From: Candidatus Rokuibacteriota bacterium
Lineage (GTDB): Bacteria; Methylomirabilota; Methylomirabilia; Rokubacteriales; CSP1-6
Assembly: GCA_003220495.1 (NCBI GenBank)
Contig: QHSP01000037.1
Coordinates: 1 to 64,000, forward strand
Length of the DNA stretch: 64,000 nt
Direction: 5' to 3'
Position numbers and translations under genes: made by a program. Shown here in pieces: positions 1-10,158 of the stretch. The notes under the pieces were generated by a model that saw nothing but the letters and a program-made list of their open reading frames with translations, searched no databases and was not told the DNA's origin. The stretch's first letter is position 1. Every line of letters starts with the position of its first letter.

Positions 1-1
1 C

Positions 2-1183
2 GGAGCCATCGTGGTGGGGCCCAAGCTGTCCGGCGACCCCTTCTATCCCCAGGATCTCGATCTGCTGATGACGCTCGCCAATCAGGCCGGCGTCGCGGTG
101 AAGAACGCTCAGCTCTATGCGCAGGTGCTCCTGGCCCATGAGCATCTCAACAACATCGTTTCCACGATCGAGAGCGGGGTCGTCGCGGTCGACGCGACCG
201 GCCAGGTAAGCCTTTTCAACCGGGCCGCGGAGCAGCTCATGGGCCTGGCGGCCGAGAGGGTCCGCAATCAACCGCTCAGTGTGCTGCCGGAGTGCGTCGG
301 CGACATGCTGTCCGAGACCATCACCGGCGGCGGCGCCAAAACGCAGCCCGAAGTCCAGCTGTCCGACGGCACGACGACACGGCCGATCATCTGTACGACG
401 TCACCGTTGCACGATCAGGCCGGCGCCGTGCTGGGGGCCGTCGCCGTCTTCAGCGATCTCACGCCGCTCAAGGCGCTCGAGGTGGAACGGCAGAGGGCCG
501 AGCGGCTTGCCTACTTCGAGATGCTGGCGTCCGGGATCGCGCACGAGATCAAGAACCCGCTGGTGGCGGTCAAGACGTTTGCTCAGCTCCTGCCGCGCCG
601 GCGGGGCGACGACCGCTTCGTGGCCGAGTTCGGCCGCGTCGTGACCCACGAGATCGCCAAGATGGAGCGGCTGCTCGACCGGCTCCGCGCGCTCTCCCGG
701 CCGGGGGAGCGGCCACGCCATCTGATCGACCTGAGGTCGCCGATCGGGGACGCAATCGAGGCGATGCGGCCTGTCTTTGCCGAGAAGAGCGCTGTCCTGT
801 CCGCGGCCATGGGCCAGTCGCCCTGCACCATCCTCGGCGACCACTCGGAGCTCGAGCAGCTCTTCCTGAACCTCTTGATGAACGCCCACGAGGTCACGGC
901 GCCCGGGGGCATGGTACGAGTGGAGGTCGCGACGTCGGCGGACCGTGCTATCGTCGCCGTCGTGGACACTGGTCCGGGCGTCCCGCCGGAGCTCCTGGAG
1001 CGGGTCTTCGAACCCTTCTTCTCCACCAAGGAGCGGGGCTCCGGTCTCGGGCTCGCCATCTGCGCCTCCATCGCTCAGACCCACGGCGCCCGCATCAAAG
1101 CGACCAATCGCGACGCGGGCGGCGCCGTCTTCACCGTCGACTTTCCGGTCGCCGTCACGGCGACCATCCCGGTGTCGGCATGA
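2..1183 (+). CDS. Sensor histidine kinase (GAF end, PAS, HisKA, HATPase_c), 5'-truncated by window edge
   Basis: Frame is open to the window start; H-box GIAHEIKNPLVAVKTF, G1 DTGPGVP, G2 GSGLGLAI. Confidence 0.9.
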   Translation, partial: GAIVVGPKLSGDPFYPQDLDLLMTLANQAGVAVKNAQLYAQVLLAHEHLNNIVSTIESGVVAVDATGQVSLFNRAAEQLMGLAAERVRNQPLSVLPECVGDMLSETITGGGAKTQPEVQLSDGTTTRPIICTTSPLHDQAGAVLGAVAVFSDLTPLKALEVERQRAERLAYFEMLASGIAHEIKNPLVAVKTFAQLLPRRRGDDRFVAEFGRVVTHEIAKMERLLDRLRALSRPGERPRHLIDLRSPIGDAIEAMRPVFAEKSAVLSAAMGQSPCTILGDHSELEQLFLNLLMNAHEVTAPGGMVRVEVATSADRAIVAVVDTGPGVPPELLERVFEPFFSTKERGSGLGLAICASIAQTHGARIKATNRDAGGAVFTVDFPVAVTATIPVSA

Positions 1184-3132
1184 ACACGATCCTGGTCGTC
1201 ACGTCCGACGACGCGCTGCGGGCGCGTCTCATGGTCGCCCTCGGCGAGCATTCCGTCTTCACGGCTCCCAACGACACCGAGGCGCTGAAGACGCTGCGGC
1301 TCATCGAGATCGACGTGGTCGTCCGCGGCGCGGGCACTTCCCGCGACGTCGAGTCGTTCGTCGCGCGGGTGCGGGCGATCGCGCCTGCGGCCCTCACCAT
1401 CACCATCGGTGTGACGGCCGAGGACAGCGAGACCGCCGACTTCACCCTGCCCGTGACGTTCACGCAGCGCGAGCTGGACGGTGTGCTGCGACGGGTGATC
1501 GACAAGCTCCACCTGACGCGCGAGATCACGGCACTGCGCTCCAGTCTCGGGCCCGAGGCGCCGGGCACGACGGTCGGCCCTGACGAGCCGTGGGAGGGCG
1601 CCGCGTTCGCCCGCGTCCTCAAGGAATTCACGCGCGCGTTCGCCGCGGGATTCGATCTGCCCCGCGCGCTCGAGATGTTCCTCGACGCGATCCGCGAGCT
1701 CGTGCGGCCCACGCGCATGGCGCTGCTCCTGCCCGACGCGGATGCTCAGGAATATCGCGTCGCGACCCATCGGGGGCTGGCGCGACCGATCGTCGAATCG
1801 GTACGCCTCCACGCCGGACAAGGTCTGGCTCGCTGGCTCGCCGCCCAGGGCCGGCCGGCTCGACTCCACGACCTCACCGACCCGGAGATCGTGCGCGAGC
1901 TCAAGCTCCTCCAGAGCGTGCTCGCCGTGCCCCTCCTAGCCCACGGTGAGCTCGTCGCGATCCTCACCGTCGGGCAGCCGGTCGTCGGCTCGATGTATCG
2001 ACGCGGCGAGACCGAGACGCTCTTCGATCTCGCGTCGCACCTGGCCACGGCCATCCGCGACATCGCGCTCCACAATCAGCTCGAGCGTCAGCAGCAGTTC
2101 AGCGAGCGCATCCTGGCCCACATGTCGAGCGGCGTCATCACCATCGGGCGCGATCAGCGCATCGGCACGATCAACCGCCGGGCCGAGGAGATTCTCCAGC
2201 TCTCGTCCGGCGAGGTCCTCAAGCAGGACCTCCGCGCGCTTCCGTCGCCGCTGGGCGACATGCTCTTCGACACGCTGAGGACGGGACGCACGGCGGGCCG
2301 CCACGAGATCCAGCTCGCGCTGCGCGGGCTCTGGCTCGAGGTCTCGACCTATCCCGTGCGCGGCGAGGACGGCGCGCCGCTCGGCGCGGTTCTCGTCTTC
2401 GAAGACCTGACGGCGCAGAAGGAGCTCCTGACGCAGAAGCGTCAGGTCGAGCAGACCCAGCTCCTCACGCGCGTGGTCGCGCGGATCGCCGACGAGATTA
2501 AAAATCCGCTGGTGTCCATCAACACCTTCATCGAACTCATCGGTGAGCGCTACGACGACCCGGATTTCCGGCGGCATTTCTCGTCCGTCGTCCGTCGGGA
2601 CGTGCGCCGACTGGTGGAGGTGTTCGAGAAACTTGCGGGGCTCGTGACGGAAGGTGAGTTAAACTTCACGACCGTGGATGTGCACACGGTCGTCGACGAC
2701 GTGGTGACCGCGATCGAGCTCGTCGACGAGGTGCCGGCCAGACCGCTCCAGCTCGATGTGACGCGCGAAACGACACCGCAGGTCGTGAAGATCGATCCGG
2801 CTCAGCTCCGAAAAGCCCTCTCGTACCTCATCTGGTATCTGGCGCACAACTCGCCTCCGGATCAGGCGCGCGTGTCGGTGTCGGTCGCGCGGCACGCCGA
2901 GCGCGAGGGCGGCGAAGGCGTGCGGATCCTGGTCGGCTCGCGCACCGCGGCGGTGCCGGCCGAGAAGCTGCACCGCGTGTTCGACCCGGTGCAGATGGTC
3001 CAGGAGAGCCTGATCGACGTGGGACCGGCCGTGAGCCAGCGTCTCGTGGAAGCCGTGGGCGGGCAGCTCGCGGTCCGTCAGGGGCGCCACGAGCTCCACT
3101 TCCTGGTCACGCTCCCGCTCGCGAGCCCATGA
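1180..3132 (+). CDS. Degenerate REC-GAF-PAS-histidine-kinase-like protein (probable pseudokinase)
   Basis: ATG overlaps upstream TGA (ATGA); N-term REC-like fold, GAF, PAS, then RIADEIKNPLVSI H-box-like segment without the His and degraded ATPase motifs. Confidence 0.8.
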   Translation: MNTILVVTSDDALRARLMVALGEHSVFTAPNDTEALKTLRLIEIDVVVRGAGTSRDVESFVARVRAIAPAALTITIGVTAEDSETADFTLPVTFTQRELDGVLRRVIDKLHLTREITALRSSLGPEAPGTTVGPDEPWEGAAFARVLKEFTRAFAAGFDLPRALEMFLDAIRELVRPTRMALLLPDADAQEYRVATHRGLARPIVESVRLHAGQGLARWLAAQGRPARLHDLTDPEIVRELKLLQSVLAVPLLAHGELVAILTVGQPVVGSMYRRGETETLFDLASHLATAIRDIALHNQLERQQQFSERILAHMSSGVITIGRDQRIGTINRRAEEILQLSSGEVLKQDLRALPSPLGDMLFDTLRTGRTAGRHEIQLALRGLWLEVSTYPVRGEDGAPLGAVLVFEDLTAQKELLTQKRQVEQTQLLTRVVARIADEIKNPLVSINTFIELIGERYDDPDFRRHFSSVVRRDVRRLVEVFEKLAGLVTEGELNFTTVDVHTVVDDVVTAIELVDEVPARPLQLDVTRETTPQVVKIDPAQLRKALSYLIWYLAHNSPPDQARVSVSVARHAEREGGEGVRILVGSRTAAVPAEKLHRVFDPVQMVQESLIDVGPAVSQRLVEAVGGQLAVRQGRHELHFLVTLPLASP

Positions 3133-5426
3133 GCACGACCACCACCGCGCTCGGGCGCGTTCTCGTCGTCGACGACGAGCTGGGTCCCCGCGAGTCGTTG
3201 CGGATGCTGCTCAAGCCCAGCTACGCGATCCAGACGGCGGAGAACGGACGCACGGCCCTCGATCTGCTTCGTCGGTTCCAACCGGACGTCGTGATCATGG
3301 ATATCAAGATGCCCGAGATGGACGGGCTCGAGCTGCTCCGGCACGTCAAGCGCGCCGACCCGTCGATCGAGGTCGTGATGATCACGGCGTACGCGTCGCT
3401 CGAGACCGTCCGCCACGCGCTCACGCACGGAGCGTTCGAGTACCTCATCAAGCCCTTCTCGCGCCAGGATCTCGAGGAGGTCGTCCATCGCGCGCTCGTG
3501 CGCCGGCAGGCCGACCTCGGCACCCGCGGCCAGGTCGCGCGGCTCGTCGAGGAGATGCGCAAGCTCTCCGCCAAGACCCGGGAGCTCGAGGAGGCCGAGG
3601 CCACCGAGCAATCCCTCCGCGTCACCCAGCTCTCGATCCTCCGGGAGATCTCGCGGACGATCGTCGGCCACCTCGACCCCCAGAACGTGACCGCGGCAGT
3701 CACCGAGCAGCTGCGGGCGGCCCTCGGCTACGACAGCGTCGAGATCGTCCCCGAAAACCCGGTGAGCGTCGACAAGAACGATGCGTGCGTCGTGGCGTGC
3801 GTCATCCGCGACATGCAGGGGCCGCTTGGACACCTCGTCATCGACAACCGGTCCACGCGGCGCGCGATCGATCCGCGAGAGCGTGAGCTCCTCGAGATGC
3901 TCTCGGAGTACCTGGCGATCGCCCTGCGTAATTCCCGTCTCTACGGTGAGATCGCCGACACGAAGCAGCGGCTCGAGGAGACCATTTCGTCCGCCGGCGA
4001 GGCCATCATCTCGGTTTCGCCCGACGATCGGATCGAGAAGTGGAACCCGGCGGCCGAGCGCATCTTCGGCTCCAGCGCCGCCCAGGCGATCGGCCGCCCC
4101 ATCACGGACATGCTCCCGCGCGGAGACTACGCCGACGCCCGACGGCGACTGGCCGAGGGCACGCCGCGGCACGAGTTCCAGACCACGGCCACCGCGGGGC
4201 AGCCGCGCCCGGTCGAGCTGGCAGTGACGCTCTCGGCGCTGCACGGACGCCATGGCGGGCTCGAGGGGCTGATCGCGATCGTCCGCGACATCACGGCCCA
4301 GCGCGAGGTCGAGAAACAGCTGCACCAGTCCGAGAAGCTCACGGCCCTGGGACAGCTCGCCGGCGGCATCGCGCACGACTTCAACAATCTCCTCCAGGCG
4401 ATCCTCGGCTACGCCCAGCTCATGAAGCAGAGCCTCCACGACTCTGAGTTCGTCAGCCGCTCGCTCAACGTTGTCGAGGCCGCGGCCGTCGACGGCGCCG
4501 AGACGGTGCGCCGCATCCAGCAGTTCGCGCGCCTGCGTCCGGACGGTCCGCCGGTCGGCGTGGACGTGAACCAGAGCGTGCACGACGCCGTGGCGATGAT
4601 CCGCCCGCGGCTCGAGGAAAGAATCGCGCGCGACAACCGGCCGCTCGACCTCCGGCTCGACCTCGGGACGATCGAGACGATCAACGGCCGCCCGGCGGCG
4701 CTGACCGAGCTGATGACGAATCTGCTCCTGAACGCGCTCGACGCGATGCCCGACGGCGGCACGCTCACGGTGTCGACGCGAGGCGAGCCCGGCCGCACCG
4801 TGGCGCTGACGGTCACCGACACCGGCGTCGGCATGCCCGAGGCCGTCCGCCGGCGCATCTTCGAGCCGTTCTTCTCGACCAAGGGCGAGGGCGGCTCGGG
4901 ACTCGGCCTGTCGATGGTCTACGCGATCGTGCGGCGACACGGCGGCGACATCCGCGTCGACAGCGAGCCCGGCCGCGGCGCCACCTTCACGCTCACCTTC
5001 CCGGTCGCGAGCGAGCCCGTGGGCACCGAGCCCGAGTCGGCGCTGCCGCGGGCACGCCGGCCGGCCCGCGTGCTCCTGGCGGACGATGACCCCAAGGTGC
5101 TCGACACCTTGACCGAGATCTTGCGGAGCGTGGGCCACACCGTCACCGCCGCCGCGAGCGGCGGCGCCGCGCTCACCGCCTACGGGCCGGGGCGCTTCGA
5201 TGTGGTGCTGACGAACCTCGGGATGGCGGGGATGAACGGCTGGGAGCTTGCCGAGCGGGTCCGCCGGGTCGATGCGGACATCGCGATCCTCTTGATCACG
5301 GGCTGGGGGCTGCGCGACGAGGAGCACGGGCGGCTGAAGGCGCTCAAGATCCGCAAGTGCCTCTTCAAGCCCGTACGTCCGGGTGAGCTAGACTCAGCGA
5401 TCCAGGACGCGCTCGCCCCGGCCTGA
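3129..5426 (+). CDS. Hybrid REC-GAF-PAS-HisKA-HATPase-REC sensor kinase
   Basis: ATGA overlap with upstream gene; VVDDE..MDIKMPEMDG receiver, GGIAHDFNNLLQAI H-box, GSGLGLSMVYAIV G2, C-terminal receiver. Confidence 0.9.
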   Translation: MSTTTTALGRVLVVDDELGPRESLRMLLKPSYAIQTAENGRTALDLLRRFQPDVVIMDIKMPEMDGLELLRHVKRADPSIEVVMITAYASLETVRHALTHGAFEYLIKPFSRQDLEEVVHRALVRRQADLGTRGQVARLVEEMRKLSAKTRELEEAEATEQSLRVTQLSILREISRTIVGHLDPQNVTAAVTEQLRAALGYDSVEIVPENPVSVDKNDACVVACVIRDMQGPLGHLVIDNRSTRRAIDPRERELLEMLSEYLAIALRNSRLYGEIADTKQRLEETISSAGEAIISVSPDDRIEKWNPAAERIFGSSAAQAIGRPITDMLPRGDYADARRRLAEGTPRHEFQTTATAGQPRPVELAVTLSALHGRHGGLEGLIAIVRDITAQREVEKQLHQSEKLTALGQLAGGIAHDFNNLLQAILGYAQLMKQSLHDSEFVSRSLNVVEAAAVDGAETVRRIQQFARLRPDGPPVGVDVNQSVHDAVAMIRPRLEERIARDNRPLDLRLDLGTIETINGRPAALTELMTNLLLNALDAMPDGGTLTVSTRGEPGRTVALTVTDTGVGMPEAVRRRIFEPFFSTKGEGGSGLGLSMVYAIVRRHGGDIRVDSEPGRGATFTLTFPVASEPVGTEPESALPRARRPARVLLADDDPKVLDTLTEILRSVGHTVTAAASGGAALTAYGPGRFDVVLTNLGMAGMNGWELAERVRRVDADIAILLITGWGLRDEEHGRLKALKIRKCLFKPVRPGELDSAIQDALAPA

Positions 5427-5428
5427 GG

Positions 5429-5512
5429 TCAGGCGCGCTTCATCGGGCGGCCGCAGCAGATCTTCTGCGCCATCGCGACCTTCCCGCACTTGGCGCAACG
5501 AAATCCGGCCAT
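5429..5512 (-). CDS. 27-aa desulforedoxin/zinc-ribbon-like microprotein MAGFRCAKCGKVAMAQKICCGRPMKRA
   Basis: GGAGG just upstream of ATG; C-x2-C-x9-C-C-G pattern; 21 nt downstream of thiolase stop. Confidence 0.65.
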   Translation of the reverse strand: MAGFRCAKCGKVAMAQKICCGRPMKRA

Positions 5513-5533
5513 GTCCCCTCCGTGTCGTCGCGG

Positions 5534-6679
<1,146 letters not shown>

Positions 6680-6790
6680 GACGACCTCCCAGGAGCGACT
6701 GAACAGCAATTCATCTTACCGGGGCCCGGGGGGGTGGCGCAAACCACGCGGACGTCGGCGCGGCCGCCGGCGGCTGGATGTCGACGAGGG

Positions 6791-7999
6791 CTATCGGTCG
6801 ACGCGCCGCGGATGGCCCTCCAGCGACGTGTCCAGACCGCTACTGCCGCTGAGCACACTGAACGGAGGCGCACCGGGGATGGACGGTCGCGGCGGCCGAA
6901 CTGGCGTCGCCGGTGGTCCGCTTTCGCTCGGGGCCGCTGGAGCCTCTGGCGCCCGTCCGGGTGTCTCGGGGACGATCTCAGAGCGAGCCACCGACGGCGC
7001 GGGCTTAGGGGGAGCCGCGGGTAACGCGTCCGATGGCGATGCGGCCGAGCTCGGCGCGAGCGGGCGCGGGGCAGGCTCTAGAAGCACGTCGGGCTCCCGG
7101 GAACGGAGAATTCGCGGCCGCGGCTCCTGAGCCGGCGGCGCCGCAACGCGGTCGCCCGTGGGAGCGCGGATCTCTCTCCTCGGCGAGGGCGGTCGCGGGG
7201 CCGGCGGCAGGCTCGCCACGCCACTCGGCGGGATATGCTTCGCCGGGCTCGATTCCGCCGGCGGCCTCGTCAAGTCTGGCGCGGGTTCGGCAGGCGCTGG
7301 CGCCGATAGAGTCGGCGCAGGGCTCGGCGCCTCGATTCGCTCTTCGAATATGGGCGCGCGCGCGTCGACCCCGGGGCTGCTGAGCATCGAATAGCCCTTG
7401 AGCACGAGCGGTATCGACATTAGCACGATGGCGACACCGATCGGGCGAGCGAGCGGCCTGCGATTGCCGAGAGCTCTCGCGCCTGTCGACGGAGTCGTCG
7501 CGGACGATTCTAGGGGTTGCGCGTCACCTTCGGTGGGGGGGTTTGGGCGCTGGCATCCCGGGCACTCGGCAAACGCCGCTCGAAGCGGTGCGGAGCACCC
7601 GGTCGCGTGGTGCCAGTTCTGCCCGCATTCCGAGCAGACGTGAAAATGCGGACCGGAGCGCGCTCCCGGCATCGGCTCGGAGCCGGGCTTGGGAAAACAC
7701 CAAGGACAGCACGCGGCAAGACTGTCCAGACAGTGGCCTGCGTGCTCCCAGTCTCCGTCGCACATGTTGCAGTAATGCGAGTGGAGCTCCCTGACCAGCA
7801 AGTCGTTCCGGCCGCAGCACACGGGACAGTCCTCGGGACCGACGAATGGCAGATCGCCCGAGATCGCGTCGTAGCTGGGAATGCCGCACGTGGTCGCGGC
7901 GGGTCCGCCGTGCTGCCAGCGATGACCGGCCGTGCACCGGTGCGGATGCTCGGCGCGCGGCGGCTCCAGCTCGCTTGGCGCGATTAGTTTCGTTCCCAT
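6791..7999 (-). CDS. Zn-ribbon/Cys-rich N-terminus, single TM helix, Pro/Ala-rich C-terminus; unknown function
   Basis: Repeated C..C/C....CP.C motifs (CNMCDGDWEHAGHC..CCPWC; CSECGQNWHHATGC..CPGC), hydrophobic PIGVAIVLMSIPLVL, long Pro-rich tail. Confidence 0.6.
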   Translation of the reverse strand: MGTKLIAPSELEPPRAEHPHRCTAGHRWQHGGPAATTCGIPSYDAISGDLPFVGPEDCPVCCGRNDLLVRELHSHYCNMCDGDWEHAGHCLDSLAACCPWCFPKPGSEPMPGARSGPHFHVCSECGQNWHHATGCSAPLRAAFAECPGCQRPNPPTEGDAQPLESSATTPSTGARALGNRRPLARPIGVAIVLMSIPLVLKGYSMLSSPGVDARAPIFEERIEAPSPAPTLSAPAPAEPAPDLTRPPAESSPAKHIPPSGVASLPPAPRPPSPRREIRAPTGDRVAAPPAQEPRPRILRSREPDVLLEPAPRPLAPSSAASPSDALPAAPPKPAPSVARSEIVPETPGRAPEAPAAPSESGPPATPVRPPRPSIPGAPPFSVLSGSSGLDTSLEGHPRRVDR

Positions 8000-8014
8000 C
8001 TCACCATGCTTGCG

Positions 8015-9934
8015 TCAAATTCCGGCGCGCCGGAGACCCTCACGCACGGCCTCGTCCGTGGGCCCGAGCTGCTGGGCCCTTCGAAATGCCGCCCGCGCGT
8101 CGTCCTTCTGGCCGAGCTTCAGGTAGCACCAGCCCATTCCCACCTGATACTGGTGCGAGTCCGGCGCGGCCAGGCTCGCCCGGATGAACATCGCCAGAGC
8201 CTCTCGATGCCGCTCCAGGTAGTACAGGCTCCACGCCATCTTTCCCCTCAAGGTCGTGACTTCCGGAGGCTCGGCGCTCAGGAGGCGCCGCGATCCCTGA
8301 AGGGCCTTCTCGAGCGGAGGAAGGGCGGCTTCGTAGTTGCCGCGCTCGAACTGAGCCGAGCCCAGACCGTTCAAGGCGTCGACGTAGTCGGAATTTCGGT
8401 TCAGCGCGGACTGAAACGCTGAAGCGGCGAGCTGGTACCGGCCCAGGCGGAGCCGACTCCATCCGAGACCGTTGGAGAGACCCTCCCAGGTCGGCTGACG
8501 CCGGAGTGCGGTCTTGAACGAAATGGTCGCCCCGCGGAAATCTCCGAGGAAATACTCGGACCACGCGAGCAACGCCCGGGCCTGGTCATGCTCGGGGTAG
8601 AGCGCGGTCGCCTCGGCAAGCTGATCACGTGCCTCCTGGTACTTGCGCTCCTCGAGCAGGGCGCTGCCGCGCGCGAAGCTCGCCTCTGCCTGCATGCTCC
8701 GGCGGAAGCCTTGAAAGAATCCAGGAGAGGACGTCAGGAGCACGGACGAAGCTGACGGCGACCGAGCCGGGCGATCGGCCGCCTCGTCCACTGCTTCCCA
8801 CGCGCGCTCCGCCGCGGCGCGCGCACGATTCGACTCGCGCCGGACCACGACGTCGTCGGGAGTTGGGCTATTCGCCGCCCGGGCGGCTGCCTCGGCGGCC
8901 CGCGACGCTTCGCGCGACGCATCAGCCGCGGTCTGCGCGGCATCCTTCGACGCGTCTGCTATGGCGCTCGCAAGATCTAGCCGCATGCCCGATTGGTCTT
9001 CTCGAGCCTGCTCCGCTCCATTGCGCTTCGCCGCGTCAGCGGCGAGCGCGGCACGCCGTGCGGCTTCGGCGGCGCCTTTTGCGGCGGCCTGCGCGGCGCG
9101 CCGAGGCTCTGAAAGGTCTGAGGTCCTCTCGACGCGTGCGCTGCCGGTGCCGCTGCTTCCAACGCTCGTGCCTGCCGCGCTGACGCCGTCCGGACCAGGG
9201 CCGCCGCTCGAGCCTGGCGTGCCGGTGCCGACGCCTGCGGCCGCGCCACCGGACCCGACTGAGCCACTGACGCCCGCTCCGCCAGCGCTGGCCCCGGCGG
9301 CAGCCCCGCCGGTCCCGACTGCGCCGCTCACGCCAACTCCGCTCGCGCCGACTCCGGCGGCAGCCCCGCCGGTCCCGACTGCGCCGCTTACGCCGACTCC
9401 GCTTACGCCGGCGCCGGCCGAAGCCCCGCCGGTCCCGACTGCGCCGCTGACGCCAACCCCGCCGGCGCCGGCCCCGGCGGCAGCCCCGCCGGCCCCAGCT
9501 GCGCCGCTCACGCCAACTCCGCCGGCACCGGCCCCGGCGGCAGCCCCGCCGGCCCCGGCTGCGCCGCTCACGCCAACTCCGCCGGCACCGGCCCCGGCAG
9601 ACCCGCCAGCGCCCCCAGCACCTGCGGCACCGCTGACGCCGACCCCACCGACGCCCGCCCCGGCAGACGCGCCGGCCCCGCCGGCACCGGCCGCACCGCT
9701 GACGCCGGCCCCGCCGACACCGACTCCAGCCGAAGCGCCCGCACCGCCCGCCCCCGCGGATCCCCCGACTCCAACCCCGGCAGTACCGGCGCCCGCGGCC
9801 GCCCCGCCGGCGGCACCCGGACCCAAGGCGAGGGCGATGCTGATGTCAGAGACGAGCTGCACCGCCGCGACGAGCGGCACGGCGAGCAGAACGAGCGCGA
9901 GGGCGACGATGTACGATCGCGACGAGCGGATCAT
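8015..9934 (-). CDS. TPR-repeat protein with N-terminal TM/signal and long Gly/Ala/Ser/Val-rich tandem repeat
   Basis: MIRSSRSYIVALALVLLAVPLVA then GAGGAAAGAGAGGVGVSGAA-type repeats, Ala-rich helical region, C-terminal TPR (YVDALNGLGSAQFERGNYEAALPPLEKAL). Confidence 0.75.
   Translation of the reverse strand: MIRSSRSYIVALALVLLAVPLVAAVQLVSDISIALALGPGAAGGAAAGAGTAGVGVGGSAGAGGAGASAGVGVGGAGVSGAAGAGGAGASAGAGVGGVGVSGAAGAGGAGGSAGAGAGGVGVSGAAGAGGAAAGAGAGGVGVSGAAGAGGAAAGAGAGGVGVSGAVGTGGASAGAGVSGVGVSGAVGTGGAAAGVGASGVGVSGAVGTGGAAAGASAGGAGVSGSVGSGGAAAGVGTGTPGSSGGPGPDGVSAAGTSVGSSGTGSARVERTSDLSEPRRAAQAAAKGAAEAARRAALAADAAKRNGAEQAREDQSGMRLDLASAIADASKDAAQTAADASREASRAAEAAARAANSPTPDDVVVRRESNRARAAAERAWEAVDEAADRPARSPSASSVLLTSSPGFFQGFRRSMQAEASFARGSALLEERKYQEARDQLAEATALYPEHDQARALLAWSEYFLGDFRGATISFKTALRRQPTWEGLSNGLGWSRLRLGRYQLAASAFQSALNRNSDYVDALNGLGSAQFERGNYEAALPPLEKALQGSRRLLSAEPPEVTTLRGKMAWSLYYLERHREALAMFIRASLAAPDSHQYQVGMGWCYLKLGQKDDARAAFRRAQQLGPTDEAVREGLRRAGI
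9240..9815. repeat. Imperfect 60/66-bp tandem repeats encoding 20/22-aa Gly-Ala units
   Basis: Recurrent gcgccgctcacgccaactccgccggcaccggccccggcggcagccccgccgg-type units, approximate boundaries. Confidence 0.85.
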
Positions 9935-10158
9935 TGGAGTTACCCCCAGTTCGAGTGATCGGTAGCGTCTCCAAACCCGGACGCTTTCACTGTGATTCCC
10001 GCCCGAGCTCCGGACAATCGGGTGAACACTTTAAAGCGGTCGGCGCGGAGACCTGTACCTGTCGGATGGGGCCTTTATCTCGGCCACGCTTCTGGAGATA
10101 ATCTGCGGGCGCCGGAACCCGCGAACCCAGGCAGCGGCGAAACCGCTGGAGGTGCGAC

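Noticed and set aside
292-1179. N-terminal extension of the 946-aa ORF
   Set aside because: Arg-rich out-of-frame overlap with the upstream kinase; real start is ATG 1180.
3078-5327. 749-aa minus-strand ORF
   Set aside because: Antisense to the hybrid kinase whose domains are clear on the plus strand.
8961-9965. Pro/Ala-rich plus-strand ORF (334 aa)
   Set aside because: Mirror of the Gly/Ala repeat in the TPR gene; minus strand has a hydrophobic leader and TPR domain, so it is the real frame.
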